This document shows positions 21,989 to 32,580 of a stretch of DNA of 64,000 nt, piece by piece. Made by a program: the position numbers and the translations under genes. Source of the stretch: Bipolaris cookei (taxonomy: Eukaryota > Ascomycota > Dothideomycetes > Pleosporales > Pleosporaceae); NCBI GenBank assembly GCA_002286855.1, contig NRSV01000009.1, positions 436,984 through 500,983 of the forward strand, in the 5' to 3' direction. Below the pieces are notes generated by a model. The model had not been told where the DNA came from. It did no database searches and saw only the letters and a program-made list of their open reading frames with translations. Positions within the stretch are counted from its first letter, which is position 1. Every line of letters begins with the position of its first letter.

Positions 21989-23384
21989 TCCAACCACTCA
22001 TCTCTTTTCCTTCAACCAACCCCCCCCCCCCTCTCTCTCTCCCCAACCTTTCGCTAAATTGAAATTTCGTTATATTTTTTCATGTTTAAGCCCAAAGTTT
22101 TATCCCTGAAATAAAAAGAGGCTTAGGCTACTATGAAGATTACGTTCGCTTGGATACCCCTTCCACTTTATACATATTTGTACATAATTTTGGTTAGGGC
22201 GTGTGTGTGTGGTGTAGCGGGCCGTTATCTCTCTCATCCCTACTAATCACTCTACTCCTACTCCTCCTTCCATTTTTTCCTTTCTCCATATCCCCATCCT
22301 GGTGATGAGAGTTCCCCCCCCCCTCCCCCCAACTGTTGGCAGCGCAGAACACGAGTTTTTTAGAAGATAAAAAAGAAAACATGACATAAGAAGAGAGATT
22401 TTTCCAAAAAAATTTAAACAGTTCAACGTATTTGATTAATAATCAGTTAGCGTGAGAGATTTCTTTGTATAACTCAAAATCCGGTGGTGCTCTAATAACG
22501 CAAGGTGTTGAATGGACTCTATTGGCTGGCCAGCGCTTGGTAGTAGCAAGATGTCTAAGTCAATACAGTTAGTTGCATGGTGTACACAGCGTGCGAGTGA
22601 GTAGAGAGGGCAAGTAACTATGGTTCATTACTATCTCTATTCTCCTTTCGAAGGGAAAGGAATTGATGTACTCCTGAACCCTGTGCACAGGTATCGGCGT
22701 AGATCCGGAGTCACGTAGCTAGTACCTCAGCACCTGATTAAGGTTCGGACACAAGGGTCTATACTGCGAGCGCTTGGCCAGTGCTTTTTGTCCCTCGCAT
22801 TACACAACAAGCGGCTGGTTGCGTGCTCGTGCGCCCCTTTTTTTCATGGAGATTGCAAGGGGTGTCGGAGATCTGATCGACCTATACCATGTTTTCTCCG
22901 CTCATCTTACTTGGACGCTGGAGTAACTGTGGGGCTAATTACAACTACTTTGATACGTCACCCCCAGGCAGTTATTAGTCCCAATACCCTATCCTTGAGG
23001 ACCTCTTTGCTACGCTGAATTTGTGCTGCAGTAAGCACGAGCGAAGCCACATCTGCAACTTCGACTGTATAGCGGGGTAAGTTGGTGGTGGGGAGAAGGT
23101 GAATGTGGGTGTTACATGACGGACTAGAACGTCAGGCGCCACGCTATCTCGTTGTTTGCGCGCCCGAGGCGTGAATGAACGGCTTTCACTCACTTGATGG
23201 CTCTGTCTAGCGCTGCGATCACGAGGCTGGCGTCGGACTCACGTGAAGGTAAACGGCGGCGCTCACCGCTGCGTCGCATAGGCTAGATAAGAATCTTGCT
23301 TTGTCGCCAATCTGGCGACTGTTACTTTACATATTATACACGCGATTATTCTTCGTAGATACTTACCCGACAAGCCTACCGAAT
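21989..23384. other. Intergenic region without recognised genes
   Basis: Contains homopolymer C runs (22020-22031, 22313-22330) and pyrimidine tracts. No protein family, tRNA or repeat structure was recognised. Confidence 0.5.
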
Positions 23385-23767
23385 ATGCATCTACCCGGCT
23401 TGATCGTGCTACTGCTCGCCTCCATCATCGCTGCGACTACAATCGACCAGCGCGATACCAACTGCAATGTTTGCATCCAGCTCTTCAACTTCTGTGTAGA
23501 GGTAAGATAATGACACCTCGCCCCCGTCAAGAAGAGGGAAAGAAGAAGAAAGGCTAATAAAGGTGGGATGGTAGAATGGATATACACCGGGTCAGGGAGG
23601 TTGCAAGAAGACGTGTGCGGAGCATGTGTGTCATTTATTTCGGCATGAGGGGAATGAGGTACGTTTGATTCTCTTTTTCGCTATGAAGGGTTTTGATGAC
23701 ATATGATGGATAGTGCAAGGACTGCGGTGAGGTGTTCAGTGTTTGTGCTGGGAAGCCTAGGTATTGA
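23385..23767 (+). CDS. Small cysteine-rich secreted protein, effector-like
   Basis: Exons 23385-23501, 23575-23658 and 23714-23767 join exactly to 84 residues. Signal peptide MHLPGLIVLLLASIIAATT is followed by a mature part of about 65 residues with nine Cys, in the order C-x2-C, FC, GC, TC, VC, C-x2-C and VC. Each intron has clean GT/AG ends, and the first contains a CTAAT branch-like site. Small size, signal peptide and high Cys content are features of fungal apoplastic effectors or antimicrobial proteins, but no known family was recognised, so role is open. An upstream in-frame ATG at 23301 would spoil the signal peptide and is not chosen. Confidence 0.8.
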
Positions 23768-23970
23768 GTCTAGAGGACTTGGAGAAGATGGGTTGAGTTG
23801 GGGCATATTGAAGTAAGATAGGGTTGATGGAACAGAATCATGGACGGTGGAAAGACACAAGAAGTCAAAGGAGGAAGATTGAGGCTTTTGGTAAGCAGAT
23901 TATGACTCCATATCATTACTTCACTTTTGACTATGAAACTCCTGTGACACAGGATTCAAACCACACAGCA

Positions 23971-25526
23971 CTACAACTTGCCGTTGATTCCTACCCACTC
24001 GCCTCTCTCAACCCTCTCACACATTTTCTTGAGCGTCTGAGCTGCCCACTCAAAGTCCTGCATCTCGAGGTACACCTGCGCACTCAATCGTGACCACCAT
24101 GACCCCGCATACCAGTACACCATGATAAAAGTGTCGTACTCTTCGCTACTCAGCTTCTTCATCCAATCCCTCACCTTAATACCGACGTCTTCCTTGTCGA
24201 TGCCACTATTCGCCGCGGTATGGAATACCTTGTCTAGCGAAATAGGTAGCCGGACGTTGGACAAGCAGCATTGGCCCATGGTACGCGTGCTGTTCTCGAG
24301 TACTTCGGTTCCAAGAACAGAAGCTACATGCTTGCCAGCCGCCTGCGCAAGTGTATGGCAGTATTTGCGGATCACGGCCTCACCGCCAAGAGTCTCTCGC
24401 CATTCCAACGCCTTGGGAATGCACAGGTAAGGACTCGAATCAACAGTACCCACGAACTCGAAGTTTGCAATGAAAGCCGGTTTCTCAGCACTCACTAATG
24501 CGGGTTTATTGCCTAGAGACGCAGATTGCTCTGATGTGTTTTGCTCTGCGCCTGTTTTAGTAAACGAGGGCTTGGGGAATGGCGAGACGACTTTTGAGCC
24601 TTTGGGCACAAAGCCATGCGAGGTGGGCAATGTGCTGCGGATCATGGCTTGATTCCTGTGCGCGACGTGGAAGATTGCGCATCCACGGGGGACATGAAGC
24701 CATCTTATATCTCGCATTAGCATATGCTTGCAGGCAAGGTGTGGAACTTACTTGTGACAGTTGCTCACGAAGAAATCGGGATCCAGGGTATCGAGATCAA
24801 TCTCGACGTGTCCGACGCCGTGTGCTCCATCGATGCAGCTCAATACACCCAGCTCTTTACTCTTGGCTGTCAAGCGTTCGAATGGAAGGCGCACACCAGG
24901 TATGCTGACTACAGTATCAAAGATTGCAATAGTGACTTTTCCGCCCTTGGCTTCGACCTCTTTGACTTTCTTTTCGTATTCCGCGACAAGCCAGTCGTCT
25001 TCAACCGGAAAGGTGTACTCCACCTTGACAGCCTGGGCGGGTGTAGTCTCAGTAACGTAAGACACTGTCTTCTCACAAGCACCATAGATGGTACTGAAAA
25101 TGAGAATGTGGTCGCCTGGGGTAAAAGTCAAATTACGCAGGACGGTGTTTACACCTGTCGTGGCGTTGGGAACAAAGACTAGAGTGGAAGAGGGTGTATT
25201 GAGAAGCTTGCCCATAGCTTCCCGTGCTTCATCTAGATACCGGGGATAGTCGTAGACGATGAATTGGTCGGGTCGGGCCTCAGAAGCATCTTGAAAGGCG
25301 CGAAACCTGTTCTGTACAGAACGCGGGTATGTACCGAAGGAACCTGGAGCATGTTAAAGGGATGTCGCGATTGATGGGGCTTTGATATGAGATAGCTTGA
25401 GATACCATGGTTCAAGTTCAGAAATCCTTTGTCGAAGAGAAATGCCTCGTCACGAAGCTCCTTTCCAAACCAAATGCCATCCTTCGTCTTAATGTCAGGA
25501 ACACCGTACTTCGTGTTTGACGTCAT
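23971..25526 (-). CDS. Class V aminotransferase (PLP-dependent)
   Basis: Exons 25406-25526, 24752-25343 and 23971-24703 join exactly to 481 residues. Family features are in order: NLNHGSFGTYPRSVQ near the start (complete only across the first intron), PNATTGVNTVLRNL, SCIDGAHGVGHVEIDL with the cofactor Asp, and SNCHKWLHVPRGCAI with the PLP lysine, again split by an intron. The protein resembles the isopenicillin-N-epimerase-like group of fungal class V enzymes, with a C-terminal domain ending DFEWAAQTLKKMCERVE. Substrate is not evident; cysteine or kynurenine-type substrates are possible. No biosynthetic partner is adjacent. Confidence 0.93.
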
Positions 25527-25839
25527 GATTGGGAGAAGTCTTTGTAGTAAAGGATACTACTTGTGGTATTGGAAGACCTATCGGATCTCAATTATACATA
25601 CTCAAATAATGGTGAGTCAATGATATGACGATTGGTCAGCTTGCGAGCATGCTTGGATGCAAGCGGCATTTTGGGCGTTGTAGCACGCCCTTCGGTGTCA
25701 TAAAAGCCGTAATTGACCAATCGGCGTTGATGGTGGTTAGTACCGGACTTTTGCTCCACAGATAACCGAGCTTGGATGGTACAGGGGTGCCTCTCAAAAG
25801 TTTTTGCTTACAAGAGTCATCTATATTACTGCCGAAGTA

Positions 25840-26592
25840 CTGCCGAAGGTTGATCGGATCCGTCTCGCCGCCCCTCCTTATACTCACTACGGCCTTCAAG
25901 TCAAATTATTTCTTTAATATAAAATGGAATACGCTCTATCCAAGCCTGGATTTCGTATTAAGGCACCTTTCACCATCAGTGTAGCCATACCTTTGCCACC
26001 TCTGCTCTATTTTTTGGTGCTCCTCTGCTCGTTGTTTTCCTTTTAAGCCACGGCCAAGCCGGCTCAATAGCGTTGAGATTAGGTGAATTACTACACCAGA
26101 TAAGCCGCTCTACGCTCTGTTGTTCATACATTATACGCTGCGCATGATGAGCGTGCAAGGGAGCCTTATCTTCTTAAACAACAGTACATGGTCTCCCTTT
26201 TTTGGTACTCCTTTGCAAGGGTATAAGCTTTGGAAGTAGAATTTTAGTTTGGTAGCGCCACCAATTAATACCACCTTCACCATCACGAGTTAGCTCGCCA
26301 GTCTCTTTTGTGAATCTCCACTGAGGAGGCCTACCTGGCTTATTTCTCAATCCTAACCTCTTCATACCTGTTATAGGCTCCCACTGCTCTCTCATAACTG
26401 ACACTAGAGCCTGGTTCAACTCTTCAATCTGAAGCGCTGCCTGTCTCTTCTCCGGTGTAGTCTCAGGTCTCTAGACGTAGCAGGAACCCTTGAGATCGTA
26501 TGAGAAGCAGCTCCAGAACATAAACTCAGAGTAGCCCTTCCACCGCTCGCGAATAACAGACTTGGTGAATACCTGTTGCTAGACTTAGCGAT
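25840..26592 (-). pseudogene. Tc1/mariner-like transposase relic
   Basis: Reading right to left, a single transposase can be followed: RERWKGYSEFMFWSC, RPETTPEKRQAALQIEELNQ, GLRNKPGRPPQWRFTKETGEL, EDKAPLHAHHAQRIM, LNAIEPAWPWLKRKT and WIERIPF. Stops interrupt it where family members have Trp or Gln, for example before RPETTP and before EDKAP. The N-terminal DNA-binding part is missing. Most changes fit C-to-T or G-to-A mutation, as in RIP. No intact terminal repeats were found. Confidence 0.8.
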
Positions 26593-26599
26593 AATCAAT

Positions 26600-27384
26600 T
26601 AAGTGGGTCGTAGAGGGTTCAGATTGGATTGACTGATTATTTCTTTAGGCCTAGTACTTTCCTATACAAGTTTAACTCCTACCTAGATAAGTAAGTGGGG
26701 CTCTGACAGAGTCCGGATTGAATTGCTTGTTGCGGACTGTGCCTGTCGCAGACTATGCCAGGATATATCGGCATGAATTACAGCCGATGTATGTTGATAT
26801 TCTACATGTAATAAGCCCCTGCAATGGTCGTGTACAAAAGACAGTTGTAGAGAGCAATACATGTGAGGAACGCAACTCCGGGGGGGTAGTCTTAAGCTCG
26901 GAAGCACAATCGGACAGGCCTAGGGAACAAGAATGTATTCGATAGAGAGCTAAGCTCTCGGCTACGTAGCTATCTATATATAATGCTAGTTGCCTAAACA
27001 ACAATTGAGCCGGGTAAACGAGGTCATAGACGAGGACGAGAGGCAAAGGGCGTTCAGCCTATTACATTACACACAACAATACGCACATCAATTCACCGCA
27101 CCTACGCGTGCGACAAACAACAACATCGATTTTTCTCACTGCACCTACGCGTGCAACAACACCTCATCTGGTCGTCACTGTGAGAGACTGAAGCCTTCAT
27201 TGGTAGTACTTGGCCTGTAGCCTTCGTGATAGCTAGCTGGGATGGACTGGACGCCCTTTGGGTAGCTCCTTGATAGCATACGTGATGGAATCTCGGATCC
27301 TGCCCACCGCCTAAGCAGCGCTCAGACGCTCGGCATAATCTTCCTCTGAATAGGTAGATAAGTAACCGCACAAAGAAGTAGATA
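26600..27384. other. Repeat-rich flank of transposon, unclassified
   Basis: No gene was recognised. CACCTACGCGTGC occurs twice (about 27100 and 27140). The sequence may be old transposon or LTR material, but no matching second copy is present in the window. Confidence 0.4.
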
Positions 27385-27434
27385 AGCTCGGGCATATACT
27401 TTTCGGCCACATATACTTCTCGGCCACCCCACCA
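27385..27434. repeat. Left TIR of outer pogo-like element
   Basis: Pairs with 30268-30317 in inverted orientation at 47 of 50 positions by eye. Confidence 0.9.
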
Positions 27435-28044
27435 CGACGCGTTACTCTGAATTTGGCGCTCTATACCGTCAACGCCACACACTCAACATGGATCCCCGAG
27501 AAGTTGCTTTTAATAATGCTATTCGCGATTTCAACGCTGGTATTTTTAGAAGCCAGCGACAGGCCGCGCAGGCATACGGAATTCCCCGATCATCGCTCCA
27601 AGAGCGCATGAAGGGCCGCCAACCACACGCGGTAGCTCATCAACAGCAGCAGCGATTAACTCCAGAACAAGAGGCCTTTCTAGTAGACTGGATACTCGAT
27701 GAGGACTCACGCGCACAACCTCCCTCCCATGCACGCGTACGAGAAATGGCCACCCGGCTCCTCCGCATGAACGGCGACCACGAGCCTCTCGGGCAACTAT
27801 GGATACCCCATTTCATCGCCCGCAACCCACGCGTCGCCTCTATAGTCGGCCGAAAGATCGAGAGCGCACGGACTACGACAGCTAGCTATGCAACTATTCG
27901 AGCATTTCTTGAGCTGTTTGAGCGTACTCGAATAGAGCTAGGCATACAGTATGAGGATATATGGAATATGGATGAGACTGGAGTTATACTAGGGGTATGT
28001 ACGAACTTCCAAGTGGTTGCCAGTTCTTCAAAAAAGAAGGCTTA

Positions 28045-28378
28045 ACGTAAAGCACCACCGAACCGGACACACCACCGAGCCGGACACATCACCGAGCCGG
28101 CCACTTTTTCTTGGCATTGCAAACTTCACGTACGAAGCACTATGCATCAACAACATAAGGATTTTTTAACTCAGCGAGAAGGTAGAATTGTTCTAGCTCT
28201 TCAGACCTTTCGTACAGGCCAGTTTACGACTATACGACGCACTGCTGCTGCCTATAATATACCTTTTCAGCGCCTTTCTGATCGGCTTAACAAAATTACT
28301 TTTCGGTCTCAAGTAACCCCAAACTGCCGCAAGCTTACTATGACTGAAGAGCAGACAATCGTACGGTACATATGCTTT
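28045..28378. repeat. Left arm of 334-bp inverted repeat
   Basis: Begins ACGTAAAGCACCACCG and ends at GCTTT; contains the transposase start MHQQHKDFLTQREGRI on the plus strand. Confidence 0.95.
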
Positions 28379-28849
28379 ACCTAGAATCGCGAGGATTTGC
28401 CCCCCCCCCGACTGTGTGAGGTAGCAGATATGGCAGAGAAACTACTGTGCGTACGAGGTGGTCAGCCTTTGGCCAAGAACTGGCCAGAGCGATTCGTATC
28501 GCGTTTAGAGGAGTTCAGAACAGCCTTCAATCGGGAAAAGGACGGCCAGAGAATACAGCAAGAGGATCCAGAGGTTATCAACGCGTGGTTTGAGCTCGTA
28601 CGAGAGACAATTGAGAAGTATGGGGTTCATTCAGACGACATCCACAACTTTGATGAAACTGGCTTCCAGATGGGCGTAATTGGTCCAATGAAGGTAGTTA
28701 CAGGCGCAGAGCGTCGTACGAGGCCTACTCTTACGCAGCCAGGCAATCGCGAGTGGGTTACAGTCATTCAGAGCATCTGCACTGCGGGATACGCTACCCC
28801 GTCATTCATTATCTACAAAGGACGCATCCACATCTCTGCATGGTACGAA
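28142..28849 (+). pseudogene. Nested pogo-like transposase fragment
   Basis: Starts MHQQHKDFLTQREG with a psq-like helix-turn-helix. The frame breaks right after the arm end (TAG at 28382), next to a run of about ten C at 28400-28409. It resumes as LCEVADMAEKLLCVRGGQP, NFDETGFQMGV (first catalytic Asp) and REWVTVIQSI, and is cut at ISAWYE by the inverted right arm. The two later catalytic residues and the C-terminus are absent. Confidence 0.88.
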
Positions 28850-29183
28850 AAAGCATATGTACCGTACGATTGTCTGCTCTTCAGTCATAGTAAGCTTGCG
28901 GCAGTTTGGGGTTACTTGAGACCGAAAAGTAATTTTGTTAAGCCGATCAGAAAGGCGCTGAAAAGGTATATTATAGGCAGCAGCAGTGCGTCGTATAGTC
29001 GTAAACTGGCCTGTACGAAAGGTCTGAAGAGCTAGAACAATTCTACCTTCTCGCTGAGTTAAAAAATCCTTATGTTGTTGATGCATAGTGCTTCGTACGT
29101 GAAGTTTGCAATGCCAAGAAAAAGTGGCCGGCTCGGTGATGTGTCCGGCTCGGTGGTGTGTCCGGTTCGGTGGTGCTTTACGT
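28850..29183. repeat. Right arm of 334-bp inverted repeat
   Basis: Reverse complement of 28045-28378; carries the same transposase start on the minus strand (ATG at 29086). Confidence 0.95.
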
Positions 29184-30267
29184 TATAACAAATTTCCAGA
29201 GGATCGTAAGTGGGTATCAATTATTGAGACCATCTCAGCTGTTGGCGTCAAACTCCAATGCCTAGTCATCTTTAAGGGCAAGCATCTACAATCAACGTGG
29301 TTCCCAGCACAAGGCACACCTAATTGGCTATATACAACGTCAGAGAATGGATGGACATCAAACTTAATTGGATATGAATGGTTACGGCGTATCTTTTTAC
29401 CAAACACTTCACCCTCCTCTAGCGGCTATCGTCTACTTCTACTCGATGCCCATAATTCCCATATACTTATTGACTTCATGTGGCTCTGCAAGGTGAACAA
29501 GATCCACCTCCTTTACCTTCCGCCTCACGCCTCACACCTGCTTCAGCCGCTAGATTTTGCTCCTTTCTCAGTACTCAAGAGCAGGTACCGTAATGAGATC
29601 CAAGCTCTTTCTGCCCTTGATGACGCAGCACCTATTAAGAAGGAGCGTTTTGTTGTATCATAAAACAAGGCAAGAGAAGAAGCTCTGTCAAATCGTGTAA
29701 TACGAGCTGGCTGGAGGGCTTCTGGCCTCTGTCCGTATAACCCAGGCCTTATACTGCTATCATTCCAAGTAACTGGCCGGCCAGTTACTCTTTCACTTAC
29801 TAACCAGGCGTCAGCTATCCCAGAGTTGATATTCACTACACATCGGAGCTCACAGGCCTTATACAAGGCTTAATAACAGCTGCAGTTATCAGAATCTCTC
29901 TCACGAAGCACCCGGCTTGTGCTTGGCAAGGCAGGCAAGGCTATTGTAGAAGCTAACACTAGGGCAGCTCAGCTTGAGGCTGAAAATCAACGACTTAAAT
30001 ATCAACTAGATAGTACTACAGTTACGCGGGTAAGAAAGCGAGTTCAAGTTAATCTAAATCAGCGGTTTAGCAACGTTGAGAGTATCAAGGCTGCTATTGA
30101 CCGAGCAGCAGCTCAACAGGCTCAACAGGCAAGCACTTCACCAGAGAACGAGGCTCAAAAAGCAGCAGAAGCAGCAGCAGCACATACTCTCAACTCTATG
30201 TGTACTGAGTGGTAAATATAACCGTTGTTGTTGACAAAAATCGTGACTTTGTATTGTGTGGCTGCTT

Positions 30268-30317
30268 TGGTGGGGTGGCCGAGAAGTATATGTGACCGAA
30301 AAGTATGTGGCCGAGCT
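30268..30317. repeat. Right TIR of outer pogo-like element
   Basis: Inverted copy of 27385-27434, followed by TA. Confidence 0.9.
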
Positions 30318-30319
30318 TA

Positions 30320-31565
30320 GCCCTTCATCGAATTCATTATCGTTTACCTTGCAATTATGGTCAACCCATCGCGCCCTTACAGTCACCAGATGCGATAGCC
30401 ACTACGCCGGTGGTTGAGCACGACGAAGGTCTCTGTAACGACACAGGCAAGACTACTCATATCAGTATTGGTAGGTAGTGTCACTCAGAGGCATATGGGA
30501 GTGCGTGGGACAACAGAAGAGCCTTGATTTGAGCAGACACCTATAGGTCTGGTACGAAAGGTAACGGTGTAAGGATCCGGGTTGGTTCCGGATGTACTTG
30601 GGTCTTGGACGTAGTCTCGAACAAACAACGATGCGATATTGTTTCGAATCCCAATACGAGGTTCCTATGGGTCAACCAATCATCCTCTCAAACTAGTCAT
30701 TCACAACACAAAGCGTTAACACTATAGCGTGTTGTTAATGAAATTTGCCTTGAGAGAAAATTACATAATGGACATACTATTTGATTCCTCATAAAGAATA
30801 AATGTATAGTAGGACTGGCTATCGATGTTGACGGACGATTTTAACGGACAATCTTTTATTGCCGGTTTCATCGAATGGACGGCATATGCATACATAGATG
30901 CCTCTATTTCAATTGTGGACTGGATACTACTAGCCGGTCTTGTAAGACAATCAATCGGTATGGCAAACCAGGCTATGCATTTGAGGCTCAGGACTTAGAC
31001 ATGAACTGGGATCTAGCAGTCAAAGACAGCCTTTCAACACAATCTTGAACTAACAAGTCAGCTCTAGCAAAATCCAGCTTTGTACTTCTACTTGATAAAT
31101 GCCGCTTTGTCTGCTAAAGTATGTCGTGGTTTCATCTCTACATCTGGTGGGCTGGCTGCGGAACGCGAGGCTACTGCAGTTATGTCCTATTCAGGAAGGG
31201 AGGTTGGTGGTCTGTTTTACAGTAACTCCCCTGGAGCTAGTGAGTCAATGTCTAGCGCGGGCTTTGAACGGTGAATGGGCATTGCAGTGGTGAACGCCTA
31301 TGCTGTGGCGACGTCATCGTTACAGCTCGGCACTTTGTCACCGTCGGATGTTGGCTTTCTGTGATATGCATCTGTTCAGCCCGTACGGTAGGTCATCCCT
31401 GTCGGTCTCCTTATGCGTGCTATCGCGATGAGCCAAGTTTGTAATAAAATAGAATGCATTCCTCGTATTCAAACGCCTTCTGCTATCCTGCAAAGGCTGT
31501 CATGACTAGGAGGAATGCGGCTATTTATAATGCCCAAACATCGTGCTCATGATTGGTCTGCCCAA
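30320..31565. other. Intergenic region right of transposon
   Basis: No gene was recognised. A T-loop-like GTTTCGAATCC near 30640 lacks the rest of a tRNA. Confidence 0.5.
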
Positions 31566-32408
31566 CTACCTCTTCCTCGTTCGCTTCGGTGCCGGCTTGG
31601 GCTTTGCGCGATTGGTTCTCCGCGTGGTCGGCGCGCTATCCTCTTCAGACTCAACGCTGGATTCTTCTTCGTCCTCATCCTCGTCTTCTTCCTCAGCAGA
31701 CTCGGAGACGGTGCTTCTCGGTTTGGCATTCCTTGCCGCATTAGCTGCAGACCTGGCGCTCTTTGCGCTCTTTGCAGCCCTGGCCGGTCGTGTGCCTTTG
31801 ATGTTCTTTGGTGTAGACGTTGCTTCCGTCACGCTCTCCGCCTTTTGTGAGCGCACGCCATCGGGCAGGTCTTTGAGCAAGCCAATTCCTGGCGCATAAA
31901 TGTCCTTGTATTCGTCTGTCGGGACCATGGGCGGCGATGAAGCTACGACCGAGTCTGGGCTATGGAAGCGCTTCCGCCACATCATCTCGCCAAACTCCTC
32001 TTCGGGCAGTTCGAATTCGGGCAGGTTGACAGCGTCTTCGGGGTCTAGTGGGTCTGGTTCGTCGGAAAAGGCAAATTCGTTCTCGCGCGTGTCGAGGGCA
32101 TCTAGGTCGTACCACTGCGACAGCTTCTTCCAGATGCCGGGGATGCGCGTATGAAGTGCATCCTCTCCCGCGAAGCCATGCGAGCGCATATCGGTGTGAA
32201 TACTAATCATACGGAAATGTTTGTGCAGGCCGGTGGGCTTCCACTTCATCATGCTCTTGAGGAGCTGCGTCTCCTGCTCGTCGGCCCATGGGTCGCTGAG
32301 AATTTCATCTTGCGCCTGCACGGCGCCTGAGTCTTGGGGCGTCTTTGGCTGGGTGTCGCCCAGTGGGGTCAAGGCGGCGCTGGCCTTTGCCTTTTTCCGA
32401 GGAGGCAT
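31566..32408 (-). CDS. EAF7: Eaf7/CT20 family subunit of NuA4 histone acetyltransferase
   Basis: Nuclear chromatin factor, part of the NuA4 complex that acetylates histone H4. Single exon, 280 residues. The CT20/Eaf7 domain lies at about residues 38-160: DEQETQLLKSMMKWKPTGLHKHFRMISI, then IPGIWKKLSQWYDLDALDTREN and a Glu-rich EFELPEEEFGEMMW. A disordered half follows with an Ala/Lys-rich stretch, an acidic run (EEEDEDEDEEES) and a basic end (KPKPAPKRTRKR), probably a nuclear localisation signal. The start MPPRKKAK is typical of the filamentous-fungal orthologues. Head to head with the gamma-tubulin-complex gene, 172 bases between starts. Confidence 0.9.
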   Translation of the reverse strand: MPPRKKAKASAALTPLGDTQPKTPQDSGAVQAQDEILSDPWADEQETQLLKSMMKWKPTGLHKHFRMISIHTDMRSHGFAGEDALHTRIPGIWKKLSQWYDLDALDTRENEFAFSDEPDPLDPEDAVNLPEFELPEEEFGEMMWRKRFHSPDSVVASSPPMVPTDEYKDIYAPGIGLLKDLPDGVRSQKAESVTEATSTPKNIKGTRPARAAKSAKSARSAANAARNAKPRSTVSESAEEEDEDEDEEESSVESEEDSAPTTRRTNRAKPKPAPKRTRKR

Positions 32409-32580
32409 TTCCCGCGTGTGAATGGCGATGACGGTGTGGTTGTGGAAAGGTGAGCGGGAATGCGTGAGAAAATGGATACGCGACGCGAAGCTGCAGGTGC
32501 GTACGTAGGGCTGAGCGCCCCAGTCCAGACAGGTACAGCGTCATACCCCTCCTATCCGACTACTCGACTGTGCCGCCGCC

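Larger units (their letters stand above)
28045..29183. mobile_element. Nested fold-back element with 334-bp inverted arms
   Basis: A 1139-base insertion in the outer transposase, flanked by TA (28043-28044, 29184-29185). Removing it with one TA rejoins the outer frame exactly (...KKA then YNKFPEDR...). The arms 28045-28378 and 28850-29183 are equal in length and appear identical; both encode the same 76-residue transposase start, one on each strand. The tips hold three short repeats of the form CACCACCGAxCCGGACA. The central 471 bases carry the middle of the same transposase. Target choice (TA) and protein match pogo/Fot1 elements. Confidence 0.95.
27488..30215 (+). pseudogene. pogo/Fot1-like transposase, split by insertion and stops
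   Basis: N-terminal part 27488-28042: a psq-type helix-turn-helix (RSQRQAAQAYGIPRSSLQERM), a CENP-B-like domain (REMATRLLRM...) and the first catalytic Asp in WNMDETGVILGV. The frame then runs into the nested element. It resumes at 29186: PEDRKWVSIIETISAVG, VIFKGKHLQSTWFP, LLLDAHNSH with the second Asp, and YLPPHASHLLQPLDFAPFSVLK with the third acidic residue. Stops at 29661-29663 and near 29871 then break it, and the coiled-coil-like end (KAIVEANTRAAQLEAENQRLK) is in another open frame to 30215. It cannot encode active enzyme. Confidence 0.9.
27385..30317 (+). mobile_element. pogo/Fot1-like DNA transposon carrying a nested element
   Basis: Terminal inverted repeats of 50 bases (27385-27434 and 30268-30317, three mismatches by eye) start AGCTCGG and end CCACCCCACCA. 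Both sides are bordered by TA (27383-27384 and 30318-30319), the target duplication of pogo/Tc1 elements. Each TIR holds two copies of a TCGGyCACATA-like subrepeat. Total is 2933 bases; without the nested element and its extra TA it is 1792, close to the usual 1.8-1.9 kb of Fot1-like elements. Confidence 0.92.

Noticed and set aside
26728..27060. Possible solo LTR
   Set aside because: TG...CA ends, target duplication and primer-binding site could not be identified.
30625..30665. T-loop-like GTTTCGAATCC as a tRNA
   Set aside because: No matching acceptor, D-arm or anticodon arm could be folded around it.
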